Source: Ruegeria meonggei
GTDB lineage: Bacteria > Pseudomonadota > Alphaproteobacteria > Rhodobacterales > Rhodobacteraceae
NCBI RefSeq assembly: GCF_900172215.1
Contig: NZ_FWFP01000009.1
Span: 124,001-188,000, forward strand
Direction of reading: 5' to 3'
Length of the DNA stretch: 64,000 bases
The notes below the pieces were generated by a model. The model was not told the DNA's origin, ran no database searches, and saw nothing but the letters and a program-made list of their open reading frames with translations. Position numbers and translations under genes: made by a program. Below, piece after piece: positions 1-7,714 of the stretch; within the stretch, counting starts at the first letter, position 1, and each line of letters opens with the position of its first letter.

Positions 1-160
1 CGTAGGACAAAGCGGCTTTGCGAGGGTCGTCATACGGTTTTGGCGTCCACGGAGCCAGCGCGTCATGCGGCGTGCGTGTAGCGAGGAACCCAACCGCACC
101 CGTTGGCGCCAAAATCGTGCCTCCGCCTAGAACTTTTAGAAAACGTCTTCTGTTTGGCAT
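1..160 (-). CDS. Tat-signal nitroreductase-like protein, N-terminal part only
   Basis: Only the first 53 codons lie in the window; the gene runs off the left edge. The start has a twin-arginine signal (NRRRFLKVLGGG, residues 3-14) and a hydrophobic stretch, so Tat export is likely. The following FLATRTPHDALAPW and YDDPRKAALSY resemble, from memory, the N-terminus of Tat-exported nitroreductase-family (Acg-like) proteins. The flavin domain itself is outside the window, so the family call rests on this N-terminus alone. A palindromic operator-like site lies just upstream. Confidence 0.55.
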   Translation of the reverse strand, partial: MPNRRRFLKVLGGGTILAPTGAVGFLATRTPHDALAPWTPKPYDDPRKAALSY

Positions 161-173
161 TTTGACTCTCCAA

Positions 174-211
174 TAGTACGATATCAAACTAAATAATACG
201 AAATCGTACTA
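174..211. promoter_or_regulatory. Inverted-repeat operator upstream of the nitroreductase-like gene
   Basis: TAGTACGAT (174-182) and ATCGTACTA (203-211) form a perfect 9-base inverted repeat. A second, imperfect palindrome AATACGAAATCGTACT (195-210) reuses the right arm, giving three related TACGA half-sites. It starts 14 bases before the start codon of the leftward gene at 160, where a dimeric repressor (TetR, MarR or HxlR type) could block transcription. The cognate regulator is not identifiable here. Confidence 0.5.
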
Positions 212-375
212 CTTCAACCCCAGTCGATGCGGTGATTGGATGAGTGACTTGAAAAAAAGTAAATCAGAGCAGCCGGACGCAACCGTGGACTGCCGTGGGA
301 GACAAGTATTCGGAGCGCCTTTAATGCCGAAAATAGGCAGTTATTTTAGCCGATTAACGACCGGACACGAGAAGA

Positions 376-1053
376 TCAGAGGCTGGTGAGCCGATGCTTT
401 TCGAGTATCCCGCAAAGCATAGCCTGTGCTTGCAGCCTGTGTTCTCGATGACGTTCACGGGCGACATCCGGTCGACTTTCACTAATCGCTTGGAAAACAA
501 CCCGGTGATCTTCATTGGATTTGACGGGCAGGGGCCTGATGAACAACGTCGTTGCGCGCGCGCGACGTACCTGGTCGCTCATCATGGCGACAATCGCTTC
601 GACTCGTTTGTTGCCGCCCAACCGAACGAGCTCCTGGTGAAACAACTCGTCGGCCTCGGCCCAGGCTTCAAGGTCTTCGGCCTCGATGGCTTGGTCCATC
701 TTTGCAATTGATCCAGCAAGGACCGCCAGTTCATCTTCTGAATAACCCGCTTCGGCAGCGCGCTGTGCTGCGAGACTCTCGAGTTCCGTCAGGATGTCGT
801 AGATTTCACGCATATCATCTGATGAAACAGGCAGTATCCGCACACCTTTGCGGGGCCGCATTTCCAGCAACCCCTTACTTTCCAACATCAGCGCAGCTTC
901 CCGAATCGGGGTGCGGGACATGCCAAGGGTCTCGGCGAGTTCCGACTCCAGATGGTCAGTCCCGGCTGCAAGTTCGCCAGACAGGATCATCTGTCGCAAA
1001 TCCCTAACAGCGCGTTGCGTATTGGAAAGAGTTTTTGCGTCCTGATCCTTCAC
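376..1053 (-). CDS. GntR family regulator, FadR/FCD subfamily
   Basis: A 225-aa transcription factor. Residues about 10-75 form the GntR winged helix (AVRDLRQMILSGELAAG, then ESELAETLGMSRTPIREA). Residues about 85-215 are an all-helical FCD effector domain with the usual Asp/His metal-ligand pattern (AEADELFHQELVRLGGN, then EDHRVVFQAI). It starts with GTG at 1053 inside a GTGA overlap with the stop of the upstream oxidoreductase, so it is the last gene of a leftward three-gene unit. FCD regulators usually sense organic acids, so it probably controls this unit and the divergent tct-otn operon; the ligand is unknown. Confidence 0.88.
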   Translation of the reverse strand: MKDQDAKTLSNTQRAVRDLRQMILSGELAAGTDHLESELAETLGMSRTPIREAALMLESKGLLEMRPRKGVRILPVSSDDMREIYDILTELESLAAQRAAEAGYSEDELAVLAGSIAKMDQAIEAEDLEAWAEADELFHQELVRLGGNKRVEAIVAMMSDQVRRARATTLFIRPLPVKSNEDHRVVFQAISESRPDVARERHREHRLQAQAMLCGILEKHRLTSL

Positions 1054-2081
1054 GGCGTCTCCAGGTTGATCTTTCGTCCCTCCGCAGCCGAGAGATAGAT
1101 GCTTTCTTCGATGCGGATCACGTCCAAATAGTCTCGAGCCGTGTTCTCCAACGGCGTGCCTCTTAGAAGGCCTGAAACGACGTGACTTTGCAAGGCGTGG
1201 ACGCAGTCTCCTCCAAATCCATCATGATCGCTTGGAGGTAGAATCTGCTGTCGCTCCTGTTTTCCAAAAAAACGGAGTTCTACTGAACCGTCGCCGTTAA
1301 GAACCAGTGATCCTTCCGATCCTTCGATGAGCGCTTCGCCCATGGTCTGACGCAGGTTTTCGGCGCTGTGGTCAAGGCATCTGTTGCCATCGAACAGAGC
1401 TTTCAAACCGTTGGGGTGGTCAAACAGGATGTAACCTGCGTCCTCGCCCGCGATAACGGGGTTAACTTGGCGCAAGTCCGCATAAACTGCGCTGGGCGCA
1501 TCGAATAGAAACCGGAACGTGTCTACCCAGTGAACCGCTGTTTCATGAACCAGAAAACGTGGCATGTCCTGAAAGTACGGCTGCCGGTCAAGGTAGGCTC
1601 GTGGTCCCTGTCCGTCGCCCGGTCGAAGCCGGAAAGTCGCTTGTAGAGGTGTTCCAATTCGACCCTCGGTCATCGCCACCTTGATCGCACGATACCAGGG
1701 CTGAAAGCGAAAATTTTCATGCACGACAATAGTTGCGCCTACCGCCTCAGCCTCGGAGACGATCTTCTCCGCTTCATCCAGAGACAGGCAAAATGGCTTT
1801 TGGCAGATCAACCACTTGATACCAAACCGCAGTGCCGTTCGGATGGCGTCGACCTGCGCCACAGGTGGAAGGATGATGTCCACGAGATCTGGTTCTTCCG
1901 CCTCCAACATTCTTGACAGATCATCGTAAGCGGCCAATCCTGTTTCTTTCGCCTTGCTGATATCACGGTTGCAGGATGCAATCGGAACCGCTCCGGGCAT
2001 TCGGGACCAGCTTTCGTAGTGGAACCTGCTGAAGTACCCCGCACCCACACACGCGACTCTGACGGTTTGGTGAGTATTCAT
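1050..2081 (-). CDS. Gfo/Idh/MocA family NAD(P)-dependent oxidoreductase
   Basis: A 343-aa protein of normal family length. The N-terminus is a Rossmann fold (VACVGAGYFSRFHYESW, residues 9-25) followed by DLVDIILPPVAQ and the conserved CQKPFCLSLDEA, where EKP is usual and this protein has QKP. The C-terminal alpha/beta domain contains HETAVHWVDTFRFLF, the stretch that normally carries the catalytic His. It overlaps both neighbours by ATGA/GTGA, implying translational coupling. The family oxidises polyols, sugars or their lactones; here it probably feeds the acid-sugar pathway of the locus. The substrate cannot be read from the sequence. Confidence 0.85.
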   Translation of the reverse strand: MNTHQTVRVACVGAGYFSRFHYESWSRMPGAVPIASCNRDISKAKETGLAAYDDLSRMLEAEEPDLVDIILPPVAQVDAIRTALRFGIKWLICQKPFCLSLDEAEKIVSEAEAVGATIVVHENFRFQPWYRAIKVAMTEGRIGTPLQATFRLRPGDGQGPRAYLDRQPYFQDMPRFLVHETAVHWVDTFRFLFDAPSAVYADLRQVNPVIAGEDAGYILFDHPNGLKALFDGNRCLDHSAENLRQTMGEALIEGSEGSLVLNGDGSVELRFFGKQERQQILPPSDHDGFGGDCVHALQSHVVSGLLRGTPLENTARDYLDVIRIEESIYLSAAEGRKINLETP

Positions 2082-3166
2082 GCCAAAAGTGCTTCCAATA
2101 CCGATGAGGCTGCGTCCTGCGTTCCGGCGGTGCCACCTAGGTCGCGCGTCAGGTTCTGTCCGTTCGCAGTCACCTCTTCCACGGCTTCACGCAATCGTTC
2201 ACCGTCGTTGGACAGGCCTGTGTGATCATGGATCAACCCCAACCATTCAAGCATCATTGCTGCGGACAGGATCATCGCAAAAGGGTTAGCAATACCCCGT
2301 CCCGCAATGTCCGGAGCGGAACCATGGCAGGGTTGGAAAACAGCGTGGTTCAACCCGATATCCGCTGATGGCGCCAGTCCAAGACCGCCCATGAGACCCG
2401 CACCAAGGTCGGAGAGGATATCTCCGAACATGTTCTCAGTCACCAAAACATCGAATTCCCAAGGCTTTTGGACCATCCATAGAGCGGTGGCATCAACATA
2501 GGCATGGTCAGCTTTCAAATCGGGATGGCGTGCGGCCTCCACGTCAAAGATAGATCTGAAGAATGCAAAGGCCCTGAAAACATTGGCTTTGTCGACACAT
2601 GTAACCCGTCCTTGGCCGCGACCGGATGCCTTGCGGTTCTTGGCGAGTTCAAACGCGAAACGGAACAGTTTTTCGGACACCTCACGAGTGATCAGCAGAG
2701 TTTCTCGTGCTTCGTGTTCGGTAACTTCGCCAGCGCCTTGGGTGAAGAACAGTCCTTCTGTGCTTTCGCGTATCAAGACAAAGTCGATCTCTTTTCCGGG
2801 GGGCAGCGCCAAGGGGGTCATTTGTCCGCTGCTTACCTTTACTGGTCGTACACCAGCGAAAAGTCCCAGTTTCTTTCGCAGATCGATCTGCGGTGAAATC
2901 TCGGTTCCGTCAGGGTAACGAACATCCGGCAAGCCCATTGCAGACAGCAGAATTGCGTCCGCATTGCGTGCGGTTTCGAGTGATCCAGCCGGAAACGATT
3001 CTCCAGTTTTGGCGTAGTGGCCTGCGCCTGCCGGCGCGTCTGTAAACGCCAGCTCGTAGCTGGGATTGTTGCCCGAGAGCTGGCGCAGGATTTCAAGCGT
3101 AGGGGTCATAATTTCCGGGCCGATCCCGTCCCCGTGGAACACCGCAACATCGTACATCTTATTCAT
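2078..3166 (-). CDS. Isocitrate/isopropylmalate dehydrogenase family protein (tartrate/malate DH-like)
   Basis: A 362-aa beta-hydroxyacid dehydrogenase. It has the family start HGDGIGPEI (11-19), substrate Arg region LRKKLGLFAGVRPVK (96-110), catalytic Lys193 (VDKANV), metal Asps in YVDATALW (Asp225) and NMFGDILSDL (Asp249, Asp253), and the cofactor loop CHGSAPDIAGRGIANP. The RENTEGEY-type motif reads RESTEGLF, so the proton-donor Tyr position is Phe140. It is not a housekeeping LeuB by context: it sits first in a regulator/oxidoreductase unit divergent from a TctCBA/OtnK/OtnC operon. A role oxidising a tetronate-like acid is inferred. Confidence 0.82.
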   Translation of the reverse strand: MNKMYDVAVFHGDGIGPEIMTPTLEILRQLSGNNPSYELAFTDAPAGAGHYAKTGESFPAGSLETARNADAILLSAMGLPDVRYPDGTEISPQIDLRKKLGLFAGVRPVKVSSGQMTPLALPPGKEIDFVLIRESTEGLFFTQGAGEVTEHEARETLLITREVSEKLFRFAFELAKNRKASGRGQGRVTCVDKANVFRAFAFFRSIFDVEAARHPDLKADHAYVDATALWMVQKPWEFDVLVTENMFGDILSDLGAGLMGGLGLAPSADIGLNHAVFQPCHGSAPDIAGRGIANPFAMILSAAMMLEWLGLIHDHTGLSNDGERLREAVEEVTANGQNLTRDLGGTAGTQDAASSVLEALLA

Positions 3167-3302
3167 CTTGGCCCGTTTCCTTCCCGTTTCGCATTCATAG
3201 CGCGATAGCAGCTTCCACTACAGTACGTTGACAATGCATTCTTTAATGTATACGCAAATAAATGCAATAATAATCGCGAAGTTGTTTTGGGAGGACTTGG
3301 AA

Positions 3303-4310
3303 ATGAAACAAAATCTAGGGCGGTTGGCGGCCGCAGCCGTGATGGCGACCGGGATTACAGGGGCAGCTGCTGCGCAGGATTATCCCTATCGTGATATCAC
3401 CACAGCTGTGGTCTGGGGGGCCGGTGGTGGCACGGACACGATCAACCGAATGATCATGGCCGAGATGGAAAAACACCTTCCGGTCTCGATCAATGTGATC
3501 AATCAAACAGGTGGTGTCGCAGGCTCCAACGGTATGGTTTACGTGATGAACCAACCAGACGATGGCTATACATTGGTTGGTCTGTCAGAGTCTAACGTCA
3601 CCGCTGCTGTGCAGGGTGGTTGGGATAAGAAATTTGATTTTTGGTATCCGTTCATTGTTGGTGGATCACCTGATCTGATCTCGGTCCCGGCGGACAGCCC
3701 TTACAATACGCTGGAAGAACTGGTCGACGCTGCGAAAGCTGCTCCTGGCACAATTCCTGCGGCGGCTTCCGGCGCAGGTTCGATCCATCACTTGAATCTT
3801 CTAGCCATCGAAAAAGGGTCCGGTGCAGAGTTCAAGTTTGTTCCATACAAAGGCTCAGCGCCCGGGCAGGAAGCAGCGATAGCGGGTGAAGTTGCGTTGG
3901 TTGTGACGTCACTGGCTGAACAGGCTCCGTTGATTGAAGGCGGTCAACTTAAACCGCTCGCGATGTTGACGCCCGAAGATGCGCAGATTGCAGGGGCAAC
4001 AGTACCTTCTGCCTTTGGCATCTATGACGGTCTCGATCAGTATTTGCCGCTCAAACAGGCCATCGGGTTTGCAGTCCACAGTTCAGCCGGGGACGATGTA
4101 AAGGCCGCGCTTGGTGATGCCTTCGAGCAAGCTATTGCCTCCGACACCGTCGCCGAATGGGCCGCGGCAAACAATTACGATGTCGGTGGTCAACACGGTG
4201 AAGAAGCTCAAGAACTGTTTGCGAACCTCGAGGCTACTTTTGCCTATACCTTGCAAGACCTTGGCGCTGCCACAGTGGATCCGGCCTCGCTGGGTATCGC
4301 GCAGCCCTAA
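3303..4310 (+). CDS. tctC: Tripartite tricarboxylate transporter substrate-binding protein (TctC/Bug family)
   Basis: A 335-aa periplasmic receptor. Residues 1-24 are a Sec signal peptide ending AAAAQ, followed by two alpha/beta lobes typical of Bug proteins (ITTAVVWGAGGGTD, INQTGGVAGSNGM, VPYKGSAPGQEAAIAGEVAL). An upstream in-frame ATG at 3228 exists, but the start at 3303 is preferred because GGAGG lies just before it and the signal peptide begins there. It leads the rightward operon and would deliver a small carboxylate to TctBA. The ligand is probably an acid sugar, judging from the kinase and decarboxylase downstream. Confidence 0.9.
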   Translation: MKQNLGRLAAAAVMATGITGAAAAQDYPYRDITTAVVWGAGGGTDTINRMIMAEMEKHLPVSINVINQTGGVAGSNGMVYVMNQPDDGYTLVGLSESNVTAAVQGGWDKKFDFWYPFIVGGSPDLISVPADSPYNTLEELVDAAKAAPGTIPAAASGAGSIHHLNLLAIEKGSGAEFKFVPYKGSAPGQEAAIAGEVALVVTSLAEQAPLIEGGQLKPLAMLTPEDAQIAGATVPSAFGIYDGLDQYLPLKQAIGFAVHSSAGDDVKAALGDAFEQAIASDTVAEWAAANNYDVGGQHGEEAQELFANLEATFAYTLQDLGAATVDPASLGIAQP

Positions 4311-4324
4311 TCCGATCAATTTTG

Positions 4325-4350
4325 AAAGGGCGCGCTTGATCGCGCCCTTT
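4325..4350 (+). terminator. Intercistronic hairpin between tctC and tctB
   Basis: A perfect 10-bp stem, AAAGGGCGCG (4325-4334) and CGCGCCCTTT (4341-4350), with a 6-base loop. It lies 15 bases after the tctC stop and 17 before the tctB start, with no strong U-tract beyond TTTCCC. It probably acts as a partial terminator or a 3'-end mRNA stabiliser, so that the receptor is made in excess over the membrane subunits, a common arrangement in binding-protein transporters. Confidence 0.6.
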
Positions 4351-4367
4351 CCCTCAGGAGGCAGGCA

Positions 4368-5117
4368 ATGGACAAACCTGACGAAACACTGGTCATGCGA
4401 TCGCGCGACTTTTGGGCAGCAATTGTTCTTATAACAGTGTCCGTCTTTTTTCTTTGGAAGACGTCGGACATTCCACTTTGGGGCGAAAACCGCGCAGGTG
4501 TAAGTGGATCGGATTGGTACAACTCGGCTGCAATTGTACCGCTGTTCATCTTCGGTGGATTGCTTAGCTTGTCTTTCGTTTTGCTGGCTATTTCAATCCG
4601 CTCAGGTGGTGCCCAAAACGCGCTCACTGCTTTGGGGATCGGATGGGATAAGTCGGAAGCCTATCGAGCTTCAACAATAGGCCTGATCCTTCTTGCATAC
4701 GTCGTGGGGCTCGTTCCCAGAGTAGACTTCATTCTGTGTTCTGGGTTGCTGATTACAGCTCTGACTTATGGCTACTACGGCGGCCATGCGCGGCGTGCTT
4801 TGGTTGCTTGTATCGCAGTTGTCTCTGCTGGGCTTTTTGCGTTTGCTGTTTTTCCCGCGCAGGCGGACTGGAACGCGCACGGTGATGATTGGTTTACACT
4901 GGCTCTATGGGTCTCGCTCACACTTGTGGTGTTGACCAAAGCGTCCTCTGAGCCCGTTTTGAGGTTCGTGCCACTAATCGCGATATTGGCCCCGTTCATT
5001 CTGGTTTGCGCGATGGCCTTTGTTTTCCGCCAGAACGTGCCCGCGCGCGGGGGGCTGATCTTCAAGCAAATCGAATACCACTACTACGTGACGCTTCGTC
5101 CGCTATGGAAAGATTGA
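4368..5117 (+). CDS. tctB: Tripartite tricarboxylate transporter small membrane subunit TctB
   Basis: A 249-aa integral membrane protein, longer than many TctB proteins (about 150-200 aa). Hydrophobic helices are visible near residues 14-33, 55-77, 100-120, 122-160, 170-190 and 200-220. A strong Shine-Dalgarno AGGAGG ends 6 bases before the ATG. It has little sequence motif of its own; the call rests on topology and position between tctC and tctA. It would pair with TctA in a proton- or sodium-coupled importer. Confidence 0.8.
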   Translation: MDKPDETLVMRSRDFWAAIVLITVSVFFLWKTSDIPLWGENRAGVSGSDWYNSAAIVPLFIFGGLLSLSFVLLAISIRSGGAQNALTALGIGWDKSEAYRASTIGLILLAYVVGLVPRVDFILCSGLLITALTYGYYGGHARRALVACIAVVSAGLFAFAVFPAQADWNAHGDDWFTLALWVSLTLVVLTKASSEPVLRFVPLIAILAPFILVCAMAFVFRQNVPARGGLIFKQIEYHYYVTLRPLWKD

Positions 5118-5121
5118 CCGG

Positions 5122-6633
5122 ATGGACTTTATCCTTTCGCAACTGGCTGGATTTGGGGCCGCATTCGTGGGCCTGGCAGTAGACCCGCTGACCTATCTGT
5201 ATTTGATCGCATCCGTGTTCTTGGGCATCACGTTCGGCGCATTGCCCGGCCTGACCGCAACGCTGGCAGTGACGATCCTGACGGGTTTCTTCGGCAACAA
5301 GATCCCATTGGACTATTCGCTCATCGCTTTGCTCGGGGCCTATGTCGGCGCGATTTACGGTGGCTCTTATCCGTCAATCCTGCTGAACATTCCGGGCACG
5401 GCGGCCAGTGCGGCGACGGCTATGGATGGATACCCTCTGGCCAAAGCGGGTCGAGGGGGCGAAGCACTAGGGCTGACCACAACGGCCAGTTTCATTGGTA
5501 CAGTTATCGGGACCATCACGCTTTTGATCTTTGTCTGGGCGTTGCTTTTGGTTTCAAAAAACATCGCAAGCCCGGAGAAAGCACTGCTGGCCCTGTTCGG
5601 CATTCTGCTTTCTGGCACTTTGATGAGCGAAGACCTGGTGATTAAGGGATGGATCGCCGGTCTGATCGGGCTTGCGATGTCCATGGTGGGACTCGACCCT
5701 CTGTTGTCTGAGCCGCGCTATACCTTCGGCTGGTCTTACCTGATGAGCGGATTTCAGGTCGTGCCGGTTTTGATGGGGGCCTTTGCGATCCCCCAAATCA
5801 TCGAGGGTTTGAGGCATGTTGAGGCTGGAAAAATTCTGGCCCTGAAAGGCCGTATTCTTCCAAACCTTCGATCTATTCGACGCTACCTGCCAACCATCGG
5901 CCGGTCAGGAGTGATTGGGACAGGGGTAGGAGCACTTCCCGGAGTTGGCGAAGATGTCGCCGGTTGGGTTAGCTACGGTGTCGGCAAGACCGTATCTGCC
6001 GAGGGCGACAAGTTTGGAAAAGGGTCATTGGAAGGTCTGCTGTGCTCTGAAACAGCAAACAACGCCTGCATTGGGGGCGCGCTAATCCCGCTTTTGGTGT
6101 TGGGCATTCCCGGTTCACCACCCGCCGCGGCTTTGATGGGGGCTTTCAAGATCAACAACGTGATCCCGGGGCCCACGATAGACCCCGAGATCATTCTGCG
6201 CGTGGTTGCAATACTTGTGTTGGCCTCCCTGACAATGTTCTTGATGGGCCTGTTCACTGCTCGGGTTTTCATCAGAATACTCGCCATTCCGCAGACTATC
6301 TTCTTGCCGGTTGTAATGGTTCTAACAACAATTGGGTCTTTCAGCGTCGGTGGTGGCATCAATGATCTTTACCTGATGCTTGGCGTCGGCGCCGTTGCCT
6401 ATTTCATGAACCTGATGAAATACCCAATCGCGCCATTGGTTATCGGGGTTATTCTGGGCAGCCTGTTTGACGAAACCTTCCGCCGGTCGCTGTTCTTGTC
6501 AGATGGGGATCTTTCGGTCTTCTTTTCGCGGCCCGGCGCGGCCATTCTGCTGGTGCTCAACATTGGCCTGATCCTCAGCCAACTGCCCGTTGCGAAGCGC
6601 GCTTTCTCACGTCTGAAAGGACTTTCCGTCTGA
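5122..6633 (+). CDS. tctA: Tripartite tricarboxylate transporter large membrane subunit TctA
   Basis: A 503-aa protein with about 12 membrane helices, the usual TctA length. It contains the two signature loops GALPGLTATLAV (about residues 40-51) and SILLNIPGTAASAATAMDG (about 85-103), repeated as VGALPGVGEDVAGW and VLGIPGSPPAAALMG in the second half, as expected for the duplicated fold. It starts 4 bases after the tctB stop. It is the permease core working with TctB and the TctC receptor. Confidence 0.93.
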   Translation: MDFILSQLAGFGAAFVGLAVDPLTYLYLIASVFLGITFGALPGLTATLAVTILTGFFGNKIPLDYSLIALLGAYVGAIYGGSYPSILLNIPGTAASAATAMDGYPLAKAGRGGEALGLTTTASFIGTVIGTITLLIFVWALLLVSKNIASPEKALLALFGILLSGTLMSEDLVIKGWIAGLIGLAMSMVGLDPLLSEPRYTFGWSYLMSGFQVVPVLMGAFAIPQIIEGLRHVEAGKILALKGRILPNLRSIRRYLPTIGRSGVIGTGVGALPGVGEDVAGWVSYGVGKTVSAEGDKFGKGSLEGLLCSETANNACIGGALIPLLVLGIPGSPPAAALMGAFKINNVIPGPTIDPEIILRVVAILVLASLTMFLMGLFTARVFIRILAIPQTIFLPVVMVLTTIGSFSVGGGINDLYLMLGVGAVAYFMNLMKYPIAPLVIGVILGSLFDETFRRSLFLSDGDLSVFFSRPGAAILLVLNIGLILSQLPVAKRAFSRLKGLSV

Positions 6634-6920
6634 TGTTTGTGGTTACTGTCACCTTCACTCTCAAGCCCGGTACGAGAGACACCTTTTTGCCGCTGATGGT
6701 CGAAAACGCTTCGACCTCTTTGTGTGAAGAACCCGGATGCCAGCAGTTTGACGTTTGCCTCGGCGGCAATCCCGAGACAGTTTTTCTCTATGAGGTTTAT
6801 GATGATAGCGTGGCGTTCTCCGCCCACCTGGAAAGCGCGCATTTCAAATCCTTCGATGCGGCTGTGGCTGATATGATCGCCACGAAGACAGTTCACCAGT
6901 ATTTCGAGGTCATCCGATGA
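6633..6920 (+). CDS. Antibiotic biosynthesis monooxygenase (ABM) fold protein
   Basis: A 95-aa dimeric alpha/beta-barrel-type protein of the YgiN/quinol-monooxygenase group. Visible family marks are VTVTFTLKPGTRDTFLPLM at the start, the EPGCQQFDVC strand, FLYEVYDDSVAFSAHLES, and a C-terminal HxYF-like VHQYFEVI. The start ATG shares a base with the tctA stop (TGATG), so it is coupled to the transporter. ABM proteins in catabolic operons act as small oxygenases, isomerases or detoxifying enzymes; the reaction here is unknown. Confidence 0.8.
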   Translation: MFVVTVTFTLKPGTRDTFLPLMVENASTSLCEEPGCQQFDVCLGGNPETVFLYEVYDDSVAFSAHLESAHFKSFDAAVADMIATKTVHQYFEVIR

Positions 6921-7714
6921 ACGATTGGGAGATTCACGCCGTCAAGTATGCGGATCGCAATGCCCGCACTCGACGCGACAGCTTCATCTTGGATGACAAT
7001 CACGACGCACCTCACGCGATGGACTATTTCGTTTGGGTATTGAAGCGCGGCAACGAAGTCATTCTGGTCGATACCGGCTACGACTCCGATGAGGCCGCCG
7101 CCCGTGGTCGTCCTATTGCGATGGACCCACGCGAGGCTCTGCGCCCCTTGGATATCACGCCGGAAGCGGTGACAGACATCATCGTGACCCATCTTCATTA
7201 TGACCACGCGGGGGGGCTGCATATGTTCCCGAACGCGAAGTTGCATATGCAATCGGCGGAGATGGCCTTCGCCACAGGCCCCTGCATGTGCCACGACCAT
7301 TTGCGTGCACCTTTCACGGCGGGCCATATTTGCGAGGTCGTAAAGCGTCTCTATTCAGGGAAGGTCGTGTTCTACGATGGAGAAGCCGAGATTATAGATG
7401 GGGTCACGGTGCACTGCATTGGTGGGCATTCGCGAGGGTTGCAATGCGTTCGCGTAAGGACGGAAGCCGGGTGGATGGTGCTCGCCTCTGACGCCTCGCA
7501 TTACTATGAGAATTTCATGGCGCGCAAAGCCTTTCCCATCGTCGTCGACCTGCAGGACATGATGGATGGATTTAAGACGCTCGAGAGGTTGGCCTCGCAT
7601 CCTCGACTTATCGTGCCCGGCCATGATCCACTTGTGCGTGAGGTTTTTCCTGTCGGAGCGGCACCGCATATCCATAGGCTGGATCCCGGGCCAACCAGGG
7701 ACATCAAATTATGA
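6917..7714 (+). CDS. Metallo-beta-lactamase fold hydrolase, N-acyl homoserine lactonase-like
   Basis: A 265-aa MBL-fold enzyme. The dinuclear zinc motif is HLHYDH (His92, His94, Asp96, His97). Further ligands fit CIGGHSRG, LASDASHYY and VPGHDPLV. The region before the motif (VILVDTGYDSDEAAARG, ITPEAVTDIIVTHLHYDH) matches lactonases of the AiiA/AttM type. It overlaps the preceding stop by ATGA. In a sugar-acid operon the likely job is opening an aldonolactone, giving the acid that the downstream kinase pathway uses; quorum-signal cleavage is the alternative. Confidence 0.82.
   Translation: MNDWEIHAVKYADRNARTRRDSFILDDNHDAPHAMDYFVWVLKRGNEVILVDTGYDSDEAAARGRPIAMDPREALRPLDITPEAVTDIIVTHLHYDHAGGLHMFPNAKLHMQSAEMAFATGPCMCHDHLRAPFTAGHICEVVKRLYSGKVVFYDGEAEIIDGVTVHCIGGHSRGLQCVRVRTEAGWMVLASDASHYYENFMARKAFPIVVDLQDMMDGFKTLERLASHPRLIVPGHDPLVREVFPVGAAPHIHRLDPGPTRDIKL

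Noticed and set aside
3247..3254. GTATAC core upstream of tctC as a GntR (FCD) operator
   Set aside because: Only a 6-base palindrome with non-matching flanks; FCD operators usually have longer symmetric arms. Too weak to annotate.
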